Shown here piece after piece: positions 18,811-27,644 of a stretch of 64,000 bases of DNA; the first letter of the stretch is position 1, and every line of letters begins with the position of its first letter. The position numbers and the translations under genes are program-made. The stretch lies in the NCBI RefSeq assembly GCF_003205615.1, contig NZ_PYBV01000005.1, positions 279,506-343,505 of the forward strand. Reading direction: 5' to 3'. This DNA comes from Micromonospora arborensis (GTDB lineage Bacteria; Actinomycetota; Actinomycetes; Mycobacteriales; Micromonosporaceae). Below the pieces are notes generated by a model, which ran no database searches, was not told where the DNA came from, and saw only the letters and a program-made list of their open reading frames with translations.

Positions 18811-19853
18811 CCGCCGCCGACACCACCACCGACACCACCGATACGAGGACCACGCACATGCTGCTCGACCCCGGGATGGACCTCACCCTCCGCCCCATGC
18901 GCTACCCGCACTTCTTCGACCGGTTCCGCGACGCCATCCGCAACACCTGGACGGTCGAGGAGGTCGACCTGCACGCCGACCTCGCCGACCTGGACAAACT
19001 GTCGCCGGCCGAGCGGCACCTGGTCAGCCGGCTGGTGGCGTTCTTCGCCACCGGCGACACGATCGTCGCGAACAACCTGGTGCTCAACCTCTACCAGCAC
19101 GTCAACAGCCCCGAGGGTCGCCTCTACCTGTCCCGGCAGTTGTTCGAGGAGGCCGTGCACGTCCAGTTCTATCTCAACCTGCTCGACACGTACGTGCCGG
19201 ACGAGAGCGAGCGGTTCGCCGCCTTCGCCGCGATCGAGAACATTCCCTCGATCCGCCGCAAGGCCGAGTTCTGCTTCCGCTGGATCGACTCCCTCAACGA
19301 CCTGCGGGAGCTGCGATCCCGGGAGGACCGGCGCACGTTCCTGCTCAACCTGATCTGCTTCGCCGCCTGCATCGAGGGGTTGTTCTTCTACGGGGCGTTC
19401 GCCTACGTCTACTTCCTGCGCTCCCGTGGCCTGCTGCACGGCCTGGCCTCTGGCACCAACTGGGTGTTCCGTGACGAGTCGATGCACATGGCGTTCGCGT
19501 TCGACGTGGTCGACACCGTCCGCGGCGAGGAGCCGGACCTGTTCGACGACGACCTCGCCGAGCAGGTTCGGCAGATGCTCACCGAGGCGGTCGAGTGTGA
19601 GGTGCAGTTCGCCGAGGACCTGCTGGGCCACGGCGTGCCCGGCCTGACGTTGGCCGACATGCGGGAGTACCTCCAGCACGTCGCCGACCGCCGCCTCGCC
19701 CAACTCGGCATCGCCCCGCACTACGGGTCGAGCAACCCGTTCGCCTTCATGGAGTTGCAGGACGTGCAGGAGCTGTCCAACTTCTTCGAGCGGCGGGTGT
19801 CGGCGTACCAGGTCGGGGTGACCGGCACCGTCGCCTTCGACGACGACTTCTAG
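18807..19853 (+). CDS. nrdB: class I ribonucleotide reductase, beta subunit
   Basis: A 348-residue di-iron protein that makes the tyrosyl radical for NrdA. The iron and radical residues are in place: LFEEAVHVQFY gives E-x-x-H and the Tyr four residues later, and VFRDESMHMAF gives the second ExxH. The C-terminal tail VTGTVAFDDDF would bind NrdA. The GTG overlaps the nrdA stop by 4 bases; an in-frame ATG at 18858, after GAGGA, is an alternative start that removes a threonine-rich, non-conserved leader. No nrdS follows, unlike Streptomyces nrdABS. Its end overlaps the convergent MerR-family gene by 4 bases. Confidence 0.95.
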   Translation: MTAADTTTDTTDTRTTHMLLDPGMDLTLRPMRYPHFFDRFRDAIRNTWTVEEVDLHADLADLDKLSPAERHLVSRLVAFFATGDTIVANNLVLNLYQHVNSPEGRLYLSRQLFEEAVHVQFYLNLLDTYVPDESERFAAFAAIENIPSIRRKAEFCFRWIDSLNDLRELRSREDRRTFLLNLICFAACIEGLFFYGAFAYVYFLRSRGLLHGLASGTNWVFRDESMHMAFAFDVVDTVRGEEPDLFDDDLAEQVRQMLTEAVECEVQFAEDLLGHGVPGLTLADMREYLQHVADRRLAQLGIAPHYGSSNPFAFMELQDVQELSNFFERRVSAYQVGVTGTVAFDDDF

Positions 19854-20764
19854 GCGGCGACCGATCCGGGGGCCTGGCGTCGCTTGGTGAGCCACCGCAT
19901 CACGTGCAGGGGATGCGACGCCGGGTCCGGAATCGGGTGGAAGACGTGTTCCACCTCGCCGTCGGCGATGATCAGGGTCAGCCGCTCGTAGAGCGTCATG
20001 TCACCTGCGGTGCGGGTCGGCAGACGCAGCGCGTCGGCCAGGGTCAGCCTCGGGTCGGGGATCAGCGGGTAGGGCAGCCGCAGCCGGTGCGCGAGTTCAC
20101 GCTGATAGCCGGTCGACTGCGCGGACAGGCCGTAGACCCGGGCAGCGCCGGCCGCGCGGAGTTCCGCGTGGTGGTCGCGGAACCAGGTGGCCTGCTCGGT
20201 GCTGCCGCGCGCGCCGTGGATCTCCAGCAGCCCGTTGGGCAGGTCGACGCCCGGCCGCCCGGTCAACGGGTAGACGAAGATGACGCTTCGCCCGGCGCCG
20301 AGCGCACCGAGATCGACCGGACGGCCATCGGTGCCGTAGAAGGACAAAGACGGCAATCTGCTGCCGACCAGCGCGGACGGGTCGGCGTCGACCACGGGAC
20401 CGCCGGGTGCGACCTGAGTCGCGGCCGCGTCGAGGCGAGCGTCCAGCGCGTCCCGCTGGGCGGTCAACTTGCCGATCCGTTCCTGCAGGTTGGTGATGGT
20501 GCTGCGGTACGTGGCCACCGCCGCCGCGCACACGTCGGAGTCGTCGGCACCGCCGGCGATCGACTCCACGAACGGGCGGGTCTCCTCGACGGTGAGGCCG
20601 AGCGCCATCAGCTCGCGGATCTGTGCCACCAGCCGGACGGCGATCGCGTCGTACTCGCGGTAGCCGTTGCCGAGCCGTCGCGGCACGACCAGCCCGACCG
20701 ATTCGTAGTACCGCAAAGCCCGGACCGTGGTCCCGGTCCGACGTGCCAACTCACCCACCCGCAT
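19850..20764 (-). CDS. MerR-family regulator fused to a cysteine-less peroxiredoxin-like domain
   Basis: A 304-residue fusion. Residues 1-70 are a MerR winged helix (MRVGELARRTGTTVRALRYY), about 70-125 the coiled-coil dimer helix, and about 130-300 a redoxin/AhpC-like domain (PSLSFYGTDGRP, YPLTGRPGVDLP, ARVYGLSAQSTGYQRELA). In the stand-alone peroxiredoxins this resembles, the active site reads GARGCTPQSC; here it is GARGSTEQAT, so both cysteines are gone. The only Cys is in the HTH-proximal helix. It is therefore unlikely to be a peroxidase; the domain may sense a ligand or a partner. MerR proteins twist promoters with long spacers, and the gene's own promoter has that shape. Confidence 0.88.
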   Translation of the reverse strand: MRVGELARRTGTTVRALRYYESVGLVVPRRLGNGYREYDAIAVRLVAQIRELMALGLTVEETRPFVESIAGGADDSDVCAAAVATYRSTITNLQERIGKLTAQRDALDARLDAAATQVAPGGPVVDADPSALVGSRLPSLSFYGTDGRPVDLGALGAGRSVIFVYPLTGRPGVDLPNGLLEIHGARGSTEQATWFRDHHAELRAAGAARVYGLSAQSTGYQRELAHRLRLPYPLIPDPRLTLADALRLPTRTAGDMTLYERLTLIIADGEVEHVFHPIPDPASHPLHVMRWLTKRRQAPGSVAA

Positions 20765-20770
20765 CCTGCG

Positions 20771-22148
<1,378 letters not shown>

Positions 22149-22179
22149 GCGTACCCGGTTGTGCGGCGCCCTGGTTTCC

Positions 22180-22587
22180 TCAGGTGGTGGGGCTCAGCTC
22201 GGCGAGCAGCTTCTCCACCCGGCCGCGGATCTCGTCGCGGATCGGGCGGACGGCCTCGACGCCCTTGCCGGCGGGGTCCTCCAGCTTCCAGTCCTCGTAG
22301 CGCCTGCCCGGGAAGACCGGGCAGGCGTCACCACAGCCCATCGTCACGATGACGTCGGAGGACTGCGCGGTCGCGTACTCCAGGAGCTTGGGGGTCTGGT
22401 CGGTGATGTCGATGCCGACCTCCCGCATGGCCGCCACGGCGGCGGGGTTGACCGTCTCGGCCGGCGCGGAGCCGGCCGAGCGGACCTCGACGGTGTCGCC
22501 GGCGAGGTGGCGCAGCCAGCCGGCGGCCATCTGGGAACGGCCGGCGTTGTGGACGCAGACGAACAGGACGCTGGGCTTGTCGCTCAT
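22180..22587 (-). CDS. arsC: arsenate reductase, low-molecular-weight phosphatase fold
   Basis: A 135-residue enzyme reducing arsenate to arsenite. The phosphatase-like P-loop CVHNAGRSQ (CX5R) is near residue 11, and GCGDACPVFPG carries further cysteines used in arsenate reductases. Family members in actinomycetes use mycothiol or thioredoxin as reductant. It is the third gene of the arsR-acr3-arsC operon, 18 bases after acr3. Confidence 0.92.
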   Translation of the reverse strand: MSDKPSVLFVCVHNAGRSQMAAGWLRHLAGDTVEVRSAGSAPAETVNPAAVAAMREVGIDITDQTPKLLEYATAQSSDVIVTMGCGDACPVFPGRRYEDWKLEDPAGKGVEAVRPIRDEIRGRVEKLLAELSPTT

Positions 22588-22605
22588 GGTGTGGCGCCTT
22601 CCGGT

Positions 22606-23697
22606 TTACGCGGTGCGGGAGTGCGTGGGGGTGAAGAAACGGCGACGCGCCCACAGGGAGACGTAGACGAGCCCGACGAGGACGGGCACTTCGATCAGGG
22701 GGCCGACGACTCCGGCGAGGGCCTGGCCGGAGGCGACGCCGAAGGTGCCGATGGCGACGGCGATGGCGAGTTCGAAGTTGTTGCCGGCGGCGGTGAACGC
22801 GAGGGTGGTGGTGCGTTCGTAGCCGAGGCCGATGGCCCGGCCGAGGGCGTACGAGCCGGCCCACATCAGCGCGAAGTACACCAGCAGTGGCAGGGCGACG
22901 CGGACCACGTCCAGGGGGCGGCTGGTGATGGCGTCGCCCTGCAGGGCGAACAGGATCACGATCGTGAACAGCAGTCCGTAGAGGGCGGCGGGTCCGATCC
23001 GTGGCAGGAAACGGCGCTCGTACCAGGCGCGGCCCTTGGCCCGCTCGCCGAGACGGCGGGTGAGGTAGCCGGCGAGCAGCGGGACGCCCAGGAAGATGAG
23101 CACGTTGCGCGCGATGTCCCAGGCCGAGATGGTCAACTCTGCCCCGGACAGGCCCAGCCAGCCGGGGAGCACCGAGAGGTAGAACCAGCCGAGCAGACCG
23201 AAGGCGACGACCTGGAAGACGGAGTTGAGCGCGACCAGGACCGCCGCGGCCTCCCGGTCGCCGCAGGCGAGGTCGTTCCAGATGATGACCATGGCGATGC
23301 AGCGGGCCAGGCCGACGATGATCAGGCCGGTGCGGTACGCGGGCTGGTCGGCCAGGAAGATCCAGGCCAGTGCGAACATCACCGCGGGGCCGACGAGCCA
23401 GTTGAGGACCAGCGAGGAGATCAGCAGGCGGCGGTCGCCGGTGATGGTGTCGAGGCGGTCGTAGCGGACCTTCGCGAGCACCGGGTACATCATGATCAGC
23501 AGGCCGATCGCGATCGGCAGCGAGATCCCGCCGATCGTCACCGAGTCGAGCGCGCTGTTCAGGCCGGGGATCAGTCGGCCGAGGAGCAGCCCCGCAACCA
23601 TCGCCAGCCCGATCCAGAGCGGGAGGAACCGGTCGAGTCGGGAGAGTCGGCCGACGATGGCGCTCTCCGGCGAATCGCTCCGAATTGTGGTGCTCAT
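22606..23697 (-). CDS. acr3: arsenite efflux transporter Acr3
   Basis: A 363-residue membrane protein with about ten hydrophobic helices of the bile-acid/Acr3 superfamily. GLARCIAMVIIWNDLACGD holds the conserved cysteine of Acr3, and FTAAGNNFELAIAVAIGTFG is the second family signature. It expels arsenite made by the adjacent reductase. The ATG overlaps the arsR stop by 4 bases, so the two are coupled. Confidence 0.94.
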   Translation of the reverse strand: MSTTIRSDSPESAIVGRLSRLDRFLPLWIGLAMVAGLLLGRLIPGLNSALDSVTIGGISLPIAIGLLIMMYPVLAKVRYDRLDTITGDRRLLISSLVLNWLVGPAVMFALAWIFLADQPAYRTGLIIVGLARCIAMVIIWNDLACGDREAAAVLVALNSVFQVVAFGLLGWFYLSVLPGWLGLSGAELTISAWDIARNVLIFLGVPLLAGYLTRRLGERAKGRAWYERRFLPRIGPAALYGLLFTIVILFALQGDAITSRPLDVVRVALPLLVYFALMWAGSYALGRAIGLGYERTTTLAFTAAGNNFELAIAVAIGTFGVASGQALAGVVGPLIEVPVLVGLVYVSLWARRRFFTPTHSRTA

Positions 23698-24047
23698 GCG
23701 GCCGGTGCGACGGTGAGCAGGGCGGCGAGCTGGCGCAGGATCGCCGGCCGGGCGCGGTAGTAGACCCAGGTGCCCCGACGCTCGGCGTCGACGAGCCCCG
23801 CTTCCCGCAGCGTCCTGAGGTGGTGCGAGATGGTCGGGCCGGTCAGGTCGAACGCGGGGGTCAGGTCGCAGACGCAGATCTCGCCGCTCTCCGCGGAAGC
23901 GATCATCGACATCAGTTGCAGACGCACCGGGTCGCCCAGGGCCTTGAACGCGGACGCGAGCACTGCGGCGGCCTCGGCCGGCACGCGTCGCTCGGTCAGG
24001 GAAGGACAGCAGGACGCGTCCACGGCCGGCGCGGCTTGATTCGACAT
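23694..24047 (-). CDS. arsR: ArsR-family arsenite-responsive repressor
   Basis: A 117-residue winged-helix repressor. EICVCDLTPAFDLTGPTISH combines the CVC arsenite-binding motif in the recognition-helix region with the DNA-reading helix; a further cysteine pair near residue 13 (SCCP) could help bind metalloid. It is first in arsR-acr3-arsC and divergent from the ArsN-like gene. Arsenite binding should release it from the shared intergenic region. Confidence 0.93.
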   Translation of the reverse strand: MSNQAAPAVDASCCPSLTERRVPAEAAAVLASAFKALGDPVRLQLMSMIASAESGEICVCDLTPAFDLTGPTISHHLRTLREAGLVDAERRGTWVYYRARPAILRQLAALLTVAPAA

Positions 24048-24056
24048 TTCTCTAGG

Positions 24057-24075
24057 TTGACACTGATCTAATCAG
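24057..24075. promoter_or_regulatory. ArsR operator candidate in the divergent ars region
   Basis: TTGACA followed by the palindrome CTGAT-CTA-ATCAG (24063-24075), 10 bases from the arsR start. A similar arrangement, TCGACA-5 bases-CTAGAT, occurs at 24685-24701 before the flavoprotein gene, suggesting one regulator for both. Confidence 0.5.
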
Positions 24076-24143
24076 CGTGCAACTGTCTGTTTCGACGGAC
24101 GTCGAGTCAGGCGTCCGATGTCTTCCGGGAGGGGAACCCGCTG

Positions 24144-24641
24144 ATGGTCGACATCACCGTGCGTCCCATGGTCGCCGCCGACGCCGACCGGGTCCTGGCG
24201 ATCTACCAGGCCGGCCTCGACGCCGGCAACGCCAGCTTCGAGATCACCGCGCCGACCTGGTCGGCGTTCGACACTGCGCGGCTGAGCGCGCACCGCTTCG
24301 TGGCTGTCGACCGCGACGGCGGCGTCCTCGGCTGGATCGCCGTCTCGCCGACCTCGACCCGCGCGGTGTACGCCGGTGTGGTCGAACACTCCGTCTACGT
24401 GGACCCGGCCGCCCAGGGCCGTGGCATCGCCCGGCTGCTGCTCGACGCGCTGATCGCCTCGACCGAGGCGGCCGGCATCTGGACGATCCAGTCGGGGATC
24501 TTCCCGGAGAACGCCGCCAGTCTGACGCTGCACCAGCGGGCCGGGTTCAGGGTTGTCGGCGTACGCGAACGGGTCGGTCGCCACCACGGCCGCTGGCGCG
24601 ACGTCGTCCTGCTCGAGCGACGCAGTCGCGTCATCGCCTGA
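24144..24641 (+). CDS. GNAT acetyltransferase, ArsN/phosphinothricin acetyltransferase-like
   Basis: A 165-residue GNAT protein. The acetyl-CoA pyrophosphate loop AAQGRGIARLLL and the phosphinothricin acetyltransferase signatures IYQAGLDAGNASFEI, VYVDPAAQGRGI and HQRAGFRVVGVRERVGRHHG are clear. In arsenic operons this type (ArsN1) acetylates arsinothricin or related organoarsenicals; elsewhere the family acetylates phosphinothricin. Its position divergent from arsR favours the arsenic role, which is inference. The ATG follows GGGAGGGG. Confidence 0.85.
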   Translation: MVDITVRPMVAADADRVLAIYQAGLDAGNASFEITAPTWSAFDTARLSAHRFVAVDRDGGVLGWIAVSPTSTRAVYAGVVEHSVYVDPAAQGRGIARLLLDALIASTEAAGIWTIQSGIFPENAASLTLHQRAGFRVVGVRERVGRHHGRWRDVVLLERRSRVIA

Positions 24642-24649
24642 CCGATCCT

Positions 24650-24682
24650 GGCCCGGAAACCGGGCCTCCGCCCACCTTTTTG
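24650..24682 (+). terminator. rho-independent terminator after the acetyltransferase
   Basis: GGCCCGG-aaa-CCGGGCC (24650-24666) followed after a short C-rich stretch by a T-run, one of the few U-tract terminators in this window. It implies the downstream flavoprotein has its own promoter. Confidence 0.65.
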
Positions 24683-24715
24683 TTTCGACAATCTTCTAGA
24701 TAGAGGAGTTGTGTG

Positions 24716-25999
24716 ATGAGTGCCCTGGACGAGCTTCCTGTCGTGGTGATCGGCGCCGGCCCGACCGGTCTCGCCGCGGCGGCGCACCTGCACGAGCGCG
24801 GCCTGACCTTCGCCGTCCTCGAAGCCGGCGAAAACCCGGGTGCCGCCGTACGGCAGTGGGGGCACGTGCGCGTCTTCTCACCGTGGCGTTTCAACATCGA
24901 CCCGGCCGCCCGCCGGCTCCTCGACGAGGCCGGCTGGGTCGTCCCCGACCCGGAGGCCCTGCCGACCGGCGCGGAGCTGGTTGGCGACTACCTCCAGCCC
25001 CTCGCGGAGCTGCCGCAGCTCAAGCCGCACCTGCGGTACGGGGCACGCGTCGAGGCGATCAGCCGCCTCGGCCTCGACCGGCTGCGCACCGCCGGACGCG
25101 ACACCGCGCCGTTCCTGCTCCGCCTCGCCAACGGCGACGAACTGTTCGCCCGTGCCGTCATCGACGCCTCCGGCACCTGGCGTACGCCGAACGTCCTCGG
25201 TGCCTCCGGCCTGCCCGCGCGGGGTGAGGCGGACGCGACGGCGTACCTGGAGCACGCGCTGCCGGACGTGCTCGGTGTCGACCGGGACCGGTTCGCCGGC
25301 CGGCACACCCTGGTCGTGGGCGCCGGCCACTCGGCCGCGAACACACTGCTGTCCCTGGCGGAACTGGCCGAGTCCACACCGGGTACCGAGGTGACCTGGG
25401 CGATCCGGACCGCCTCGCCGGCGCGTACCTACGGCGGCGCGGAAGCCGACGCGCTGCCCGCACGCGGCGCCCTGGGCGCACGGCTGCGTACGCACGTCGA
25501 CGCCGGGCGGATCCGGCTGCGCACCGGGTTCGCCGTGCATACCCTCGCCCCGGCCGACGGTCGGGTACGCGTGGTCGTGCGGCACGTCGACGGCACCGAC
25601 GAGTCGGTCACCGTCGACCGGATTGTCGCTGCCACCGGCTTCCGCCCCGACCACTGGATCGCCGCCGAGCTGCGACTGGACCTGGACCCGATCCTGGGTG
25701 CCACCCGTGCTCTGGCCCCGCTGATCGACCCCAACGAGCACTCCTGTGGCACCGTTGCGCCACACGGCGTGGACGAACTCGCCCACCCGGAGAGCGGCTA
25801 CTACGCCGTCGGCATGAAGGCCTACGGTCGGGCGCCGACGTTCCTCATGGCCACCGGCTACGAGCAGGTCCGCTCCGTCGTCGCCGCCCTCGCCGGGGAC
25901 TGGGAGGCCGCTCGTGACGTCCAACTCGACCTGCCCGCAACCGGCGTGTGCAACAGCAACCCCGCCGACGGTCAGCTTGACGGCTGTTGCGCCGGCTGA
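24716..25999 (+). CDS. FAD-dependent oxidoreductase of the arsenic locus (ArsO-like)
   Basis: A 427-residue flavoprotein with an N-terminal FAD Rossmann motif VIGAGPTGLAAAAHLHERG, a second dinucleotide motif LVVGAGHSAANTLL around residue 200 for NAD(P)H, and the ATGFRP motif of flavin monooxygenase-like proteins. The tail is cysteine-rich (VCNSN...DGCC), a feature of flavoproteins found beside ars genes. A thiol or arsenical oxidation role is plausible, but the substrate is unknown. The ATG follows GAGGAG by 7 bases; an overlapping GTG lies 3 bases upstream. An ArsR-box-like sequence precedes it. Confidence 0.82.
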   Translation: MSALDELPVVVIGAGPTGLAAAAHLHERGLTFAVLEAGENPGAAVRQWGHVRVFSPWRFNIDPAARRLLDEAGWVVPDPEALPTGAELVGDYLQPLAELPQLKPHLRYGARVEAISRLGLDRLRTAGRDTAPFLLRLANGDELFARAVIDASGTWRTPNVLGASGLPARGEADATAYLEHALPDVLGVDRDRFAGRHTLVVGAGHSAANTLLSLAELAESTPGTEVTWAIRTASPARTYGGAEADALPARGALGARLRTHVDAGRIRLRTGFAVHTLAPADGRVRVVVRHVDGTDESVTVDRIVAATGFRPDHWIAAELRLDLDPILGATRALAPLIDPNEHSCGTVAPHGVDELAHPESGYYAVGMKAYGRAPTFLMATGYEQVRSVVAALAGDWEAARDVQLDLPATGVCNSNPADGQLDGCCAG

Positions 26000-26013
26000 T
26001 CACCGACTACGAC

Positions 26014-26051
26014 GACGGTCCCCGCCACCGGCCCGTTCGACGGGGACCGTC
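26014..26051. terminator. hairpin between convergent flavoprotein and DksA-like genes
   Basis: Perfect 11-bp arms GACGGTCCCCG and CGGGGACCGTC with a 16-base loop. Its right arm ends in the stop codon of the minus-strand gene, so it can act on both transcripts. Confidence 0.6.
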
Positions 26052-26403
26052 ACCGTCGGTCGGCGCAGGCGACGCACGTACGCGCCGACGGGCGGGCGAC
26101 GAGCCGTTCGGTGGGGATTGGACGGGAGCACCGTTCGCACACGCCGTAGCTGCCGGCGTCGACGCGTTGCAGCGCGACGTCCAGCTCGGCGAGGCGTTGG
26201 CGGGTCGCGTCCAGGACGGCGGTGAGCTGTGCGCGTTCGAAGGCGATCGTGCTGCCCTCGGGGTCGTGTTCGTCATCGGCGTTGGACGACCGGGACGCCT
26301 CGAACAGGCTCCGCAGGTCGCCGTCCAGTGCGGTGGCCTGAGTTTCGGTCTGCTCGCGTAGCCGCAGCAGTTCCTGACGAACCGCGCTGGAATCCTGGTT
26401 CAT
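26050..26403 (-). CDS. TraR/DksA-type C4 zinc-finger protein
   Basis: A 117-residue protein. Residues 1-80 form a charged helical coiled coil (RQELLRLREQTETQATAL, ATRQRLAELDVALQRVDAG) and the C-terminus is a zinc finger, YGVCERCSRPIPTERL then RTCVACA. DksA/TraR proteins insert their coiled coil into the RNA polymerase secondary channel. Many actinobacterial members are short and of unproven function. The start ATG follows GGTGGAA; a longer frame upstream lacks a site and crosses the TetR promoter region. Confidence 0.85.
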   Translation of the reverse strand: MNQDSSAVRQELLRLREQTETQATALDGDLRSLFEASRSSNADDEHDPEGSTIAFERAQLTAVLDATRQRLAELDVALQRVDAGSYGVCERCSRPIPTERLVARPSARTCVACADRR

Positions 26404-26457
26404 GGCCGTTCCACCGTACTCCGGGATGACGGTGGTCACAGGACCTGGCATTCCGAG

Positions 26458-26469
26458 ACGACCGGTCAT
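26458..26469. promoter_or_regulatory. TetR operator candidate, site 1
   Basis: ACGACCGGTCAT, 50 bases before the tetR start, differing in one base from the perfect palindrome at 27178-27189. Autoregulation is implied. Confidence 0.6.
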
Positions 26470-26519
26470 ATCGTGGTGTCTGTCAGCCAGCCGGGATCCG
26501 GGGAGAGGAGTGCCAGGAG

Positions 26520-27110
26520 ATGCCACGACCGAAGTCGCAAGCCTCCGCCGGGACCAGGCAGCGGCTGTCCGACGCCGCGTTGGACCTGTTCCACCTGCGC
26601 GGCTACAACGGGACGAGCGTCCAGGACATCGTGGCCGCCGCCGGGGCGCCCAAGGGCACCTTCTACAACCACTTCGCCAGCAAGGAAGACCTCGCTCTCG
26701 ACTCGGTGGCGAGGTACTCCGCGGCGATGGGGTTGGAGATGCTCGACGAGAAGCAGGGCGGCACGCCGCTCGAGCGGATCACCAACCATCTCCGCTTCAT
26801 CACCGGCCTCAGTGACACCATGGGTGACCGTGGTTGCCTGCTCGGCAACTTCGCCACCGAGATCCCGGCCCACAGCGGCGTTCTGCGGGACGCGGTCGAC
26901 GCCGGCTTCGGCCGCTGGGTCGCCGCTCTCGCGGTGGCGATCGAGCAGGCGCGTGCCGCCGGTGAGCTGCACGGGAACGAACCTGCCCGGGAGTTGGCCG
27001 GCTTCGTCGTCTCCAGCTACGAGGGGGCGGCGGCGCGGGCGAAGGCGTCCGGTGACCCGACAGCCGTCCAGGAGTTCTTCGCGATCACCACGGCGCGGAT
27101 CCTCACGTGA
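26520..27110 (+). CDS. TetR-family repressor
   Basis: A 196-residue TetR protein. The N-terminal HTH is clear (RGYNGTSVQDIVAAAGAPKG, TFYNHFASKEDLAL) and the rest is the helical ligand domain with DRGCLLGNFATEI, typical of the TetR_C_6/YcdC-like subgroup that senses small electrophiles or drugs. The matching palindromes before this gene and before the DUF1330 gene suggest it controls both. Confidence 0.9.
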   Translation: MPRPKSQASAGTRQRLSDAALDLFHLRGYNGTSVQDIVAAAGAPKGTFYNHFASKEDLALDSVARYSAAMGLEMLDEKQGGTPLERITNHLRFITGLSDTMGDRGCLLGNFATEIPAHSGVLRDAVDAGFGRWVAALAVAIEQARAAGELHGNEPARELAGFVVSSYEGAAARAKASGDPTAVQEFFAITTARILT

Positions 27111-27177
27111 TTCGCGCCGGATCCAAACCGTAGTAGTCCGCGTTGTCCTGTTTGTCGCGGAGTGTATCCGTTATAAG

Positions 27178-27189
27178 ACGACCGGTCGT
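27178..27189. promoter_or_regulatory. TetR operator candidate, site 2
   Basis: ACGACCGGTCGT, a perfect 12-base palindrome directly after a TATAAG -10-like hexamer (27172-27177) and 41 bases before the DUF1330 start, well placed for repression. Confidence 0.65.
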
Positions 27190-27230
27190 ACGCATTCGAC
27201 CGGGCAACCATCACCCCATAGGAGTGAGAC

Positions 27231-27581
27231 ATGAGCACGTACCTGATCAACCACCTGCGTATTCCGGGTGGAGTGCCGACCGAGGAGTCCCTGCGTTACC
27301 TGGAGCAGGTGGAGGCCACCACCAAGCCGTACGGCGCGAAGTGGCTCGTCCTGGACGCCCAGGTGCAGGTCATCGAGGGCTCCTGGGAGGGCTCGGCGGT
27401 CCTGATCGAGTTCCCGGACGCGGAGACCGCGAAGACCTGGTACAACTCCGCCGAGTACCAGGCGATCCTGCCGCTGCGCGTCAACCACACCATCAACGAC
27501 CTGATCCTGGTGGACTCCGTCAGCCCCGACTTCACGGTGGCCGGCTACGCGCAGAAGATCCGGACCCTGCTCGGTCAGTGA
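27231..27581 (+). CDS. DUF1330-domain protein
   Basis: A 116-residue protein of the DUF1330 family (dimeric alpha/beta-barrel fold). The signature WEGSAVLIEFPDAETAKTWY, then NSAEYQAILPLR, is diagnostic. The N-terminal half is typical (YLEQVEATTKPYGAKWLVLD). Biochemical function of the family is unknown; a stress or detoxification role is suggested only by control from a TetR repressor. It has its own promoter and a ribosome site GGAGTGAG. Confidence 0.88.
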   Translation: MSTYLINHLRIPGGVPTEESLRYLEQVEATTKPYGAKWLVLDAQVQVIEGSWEGSAVLIEFPDAETAKTWYNSAEYQAILPLRVNHTINDLILVDSVSPDFTVAGYAQKIRTLLGQ

Positions 27582-27607
27582 CCAGAGGTCGCTGAACTGC
27601 CGTACCT

Positions 27608-27643
27608 CGACCCCCGCGCACGCCACGGCCTGCGCGGGGGTCG
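27608..27643. terminator. bidirectional hairpin terminator
   Basis: Perfect 13-bp arms CGACCCCCGCGCA and TGCGCGGGGGTCG with a 10-base loop, filling the gap between convergent genes. Confidence 0.75.
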
Positions 27644-27644
27644 G

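Noticed and set aside
22159..23760. 533-codon plus-strand open frame opposite arsC-acr3
   Set aside because: Low-complexity Gly/Asp/Glu-rich translation with no motif; the minus-strand ars genes carry all family signatures.
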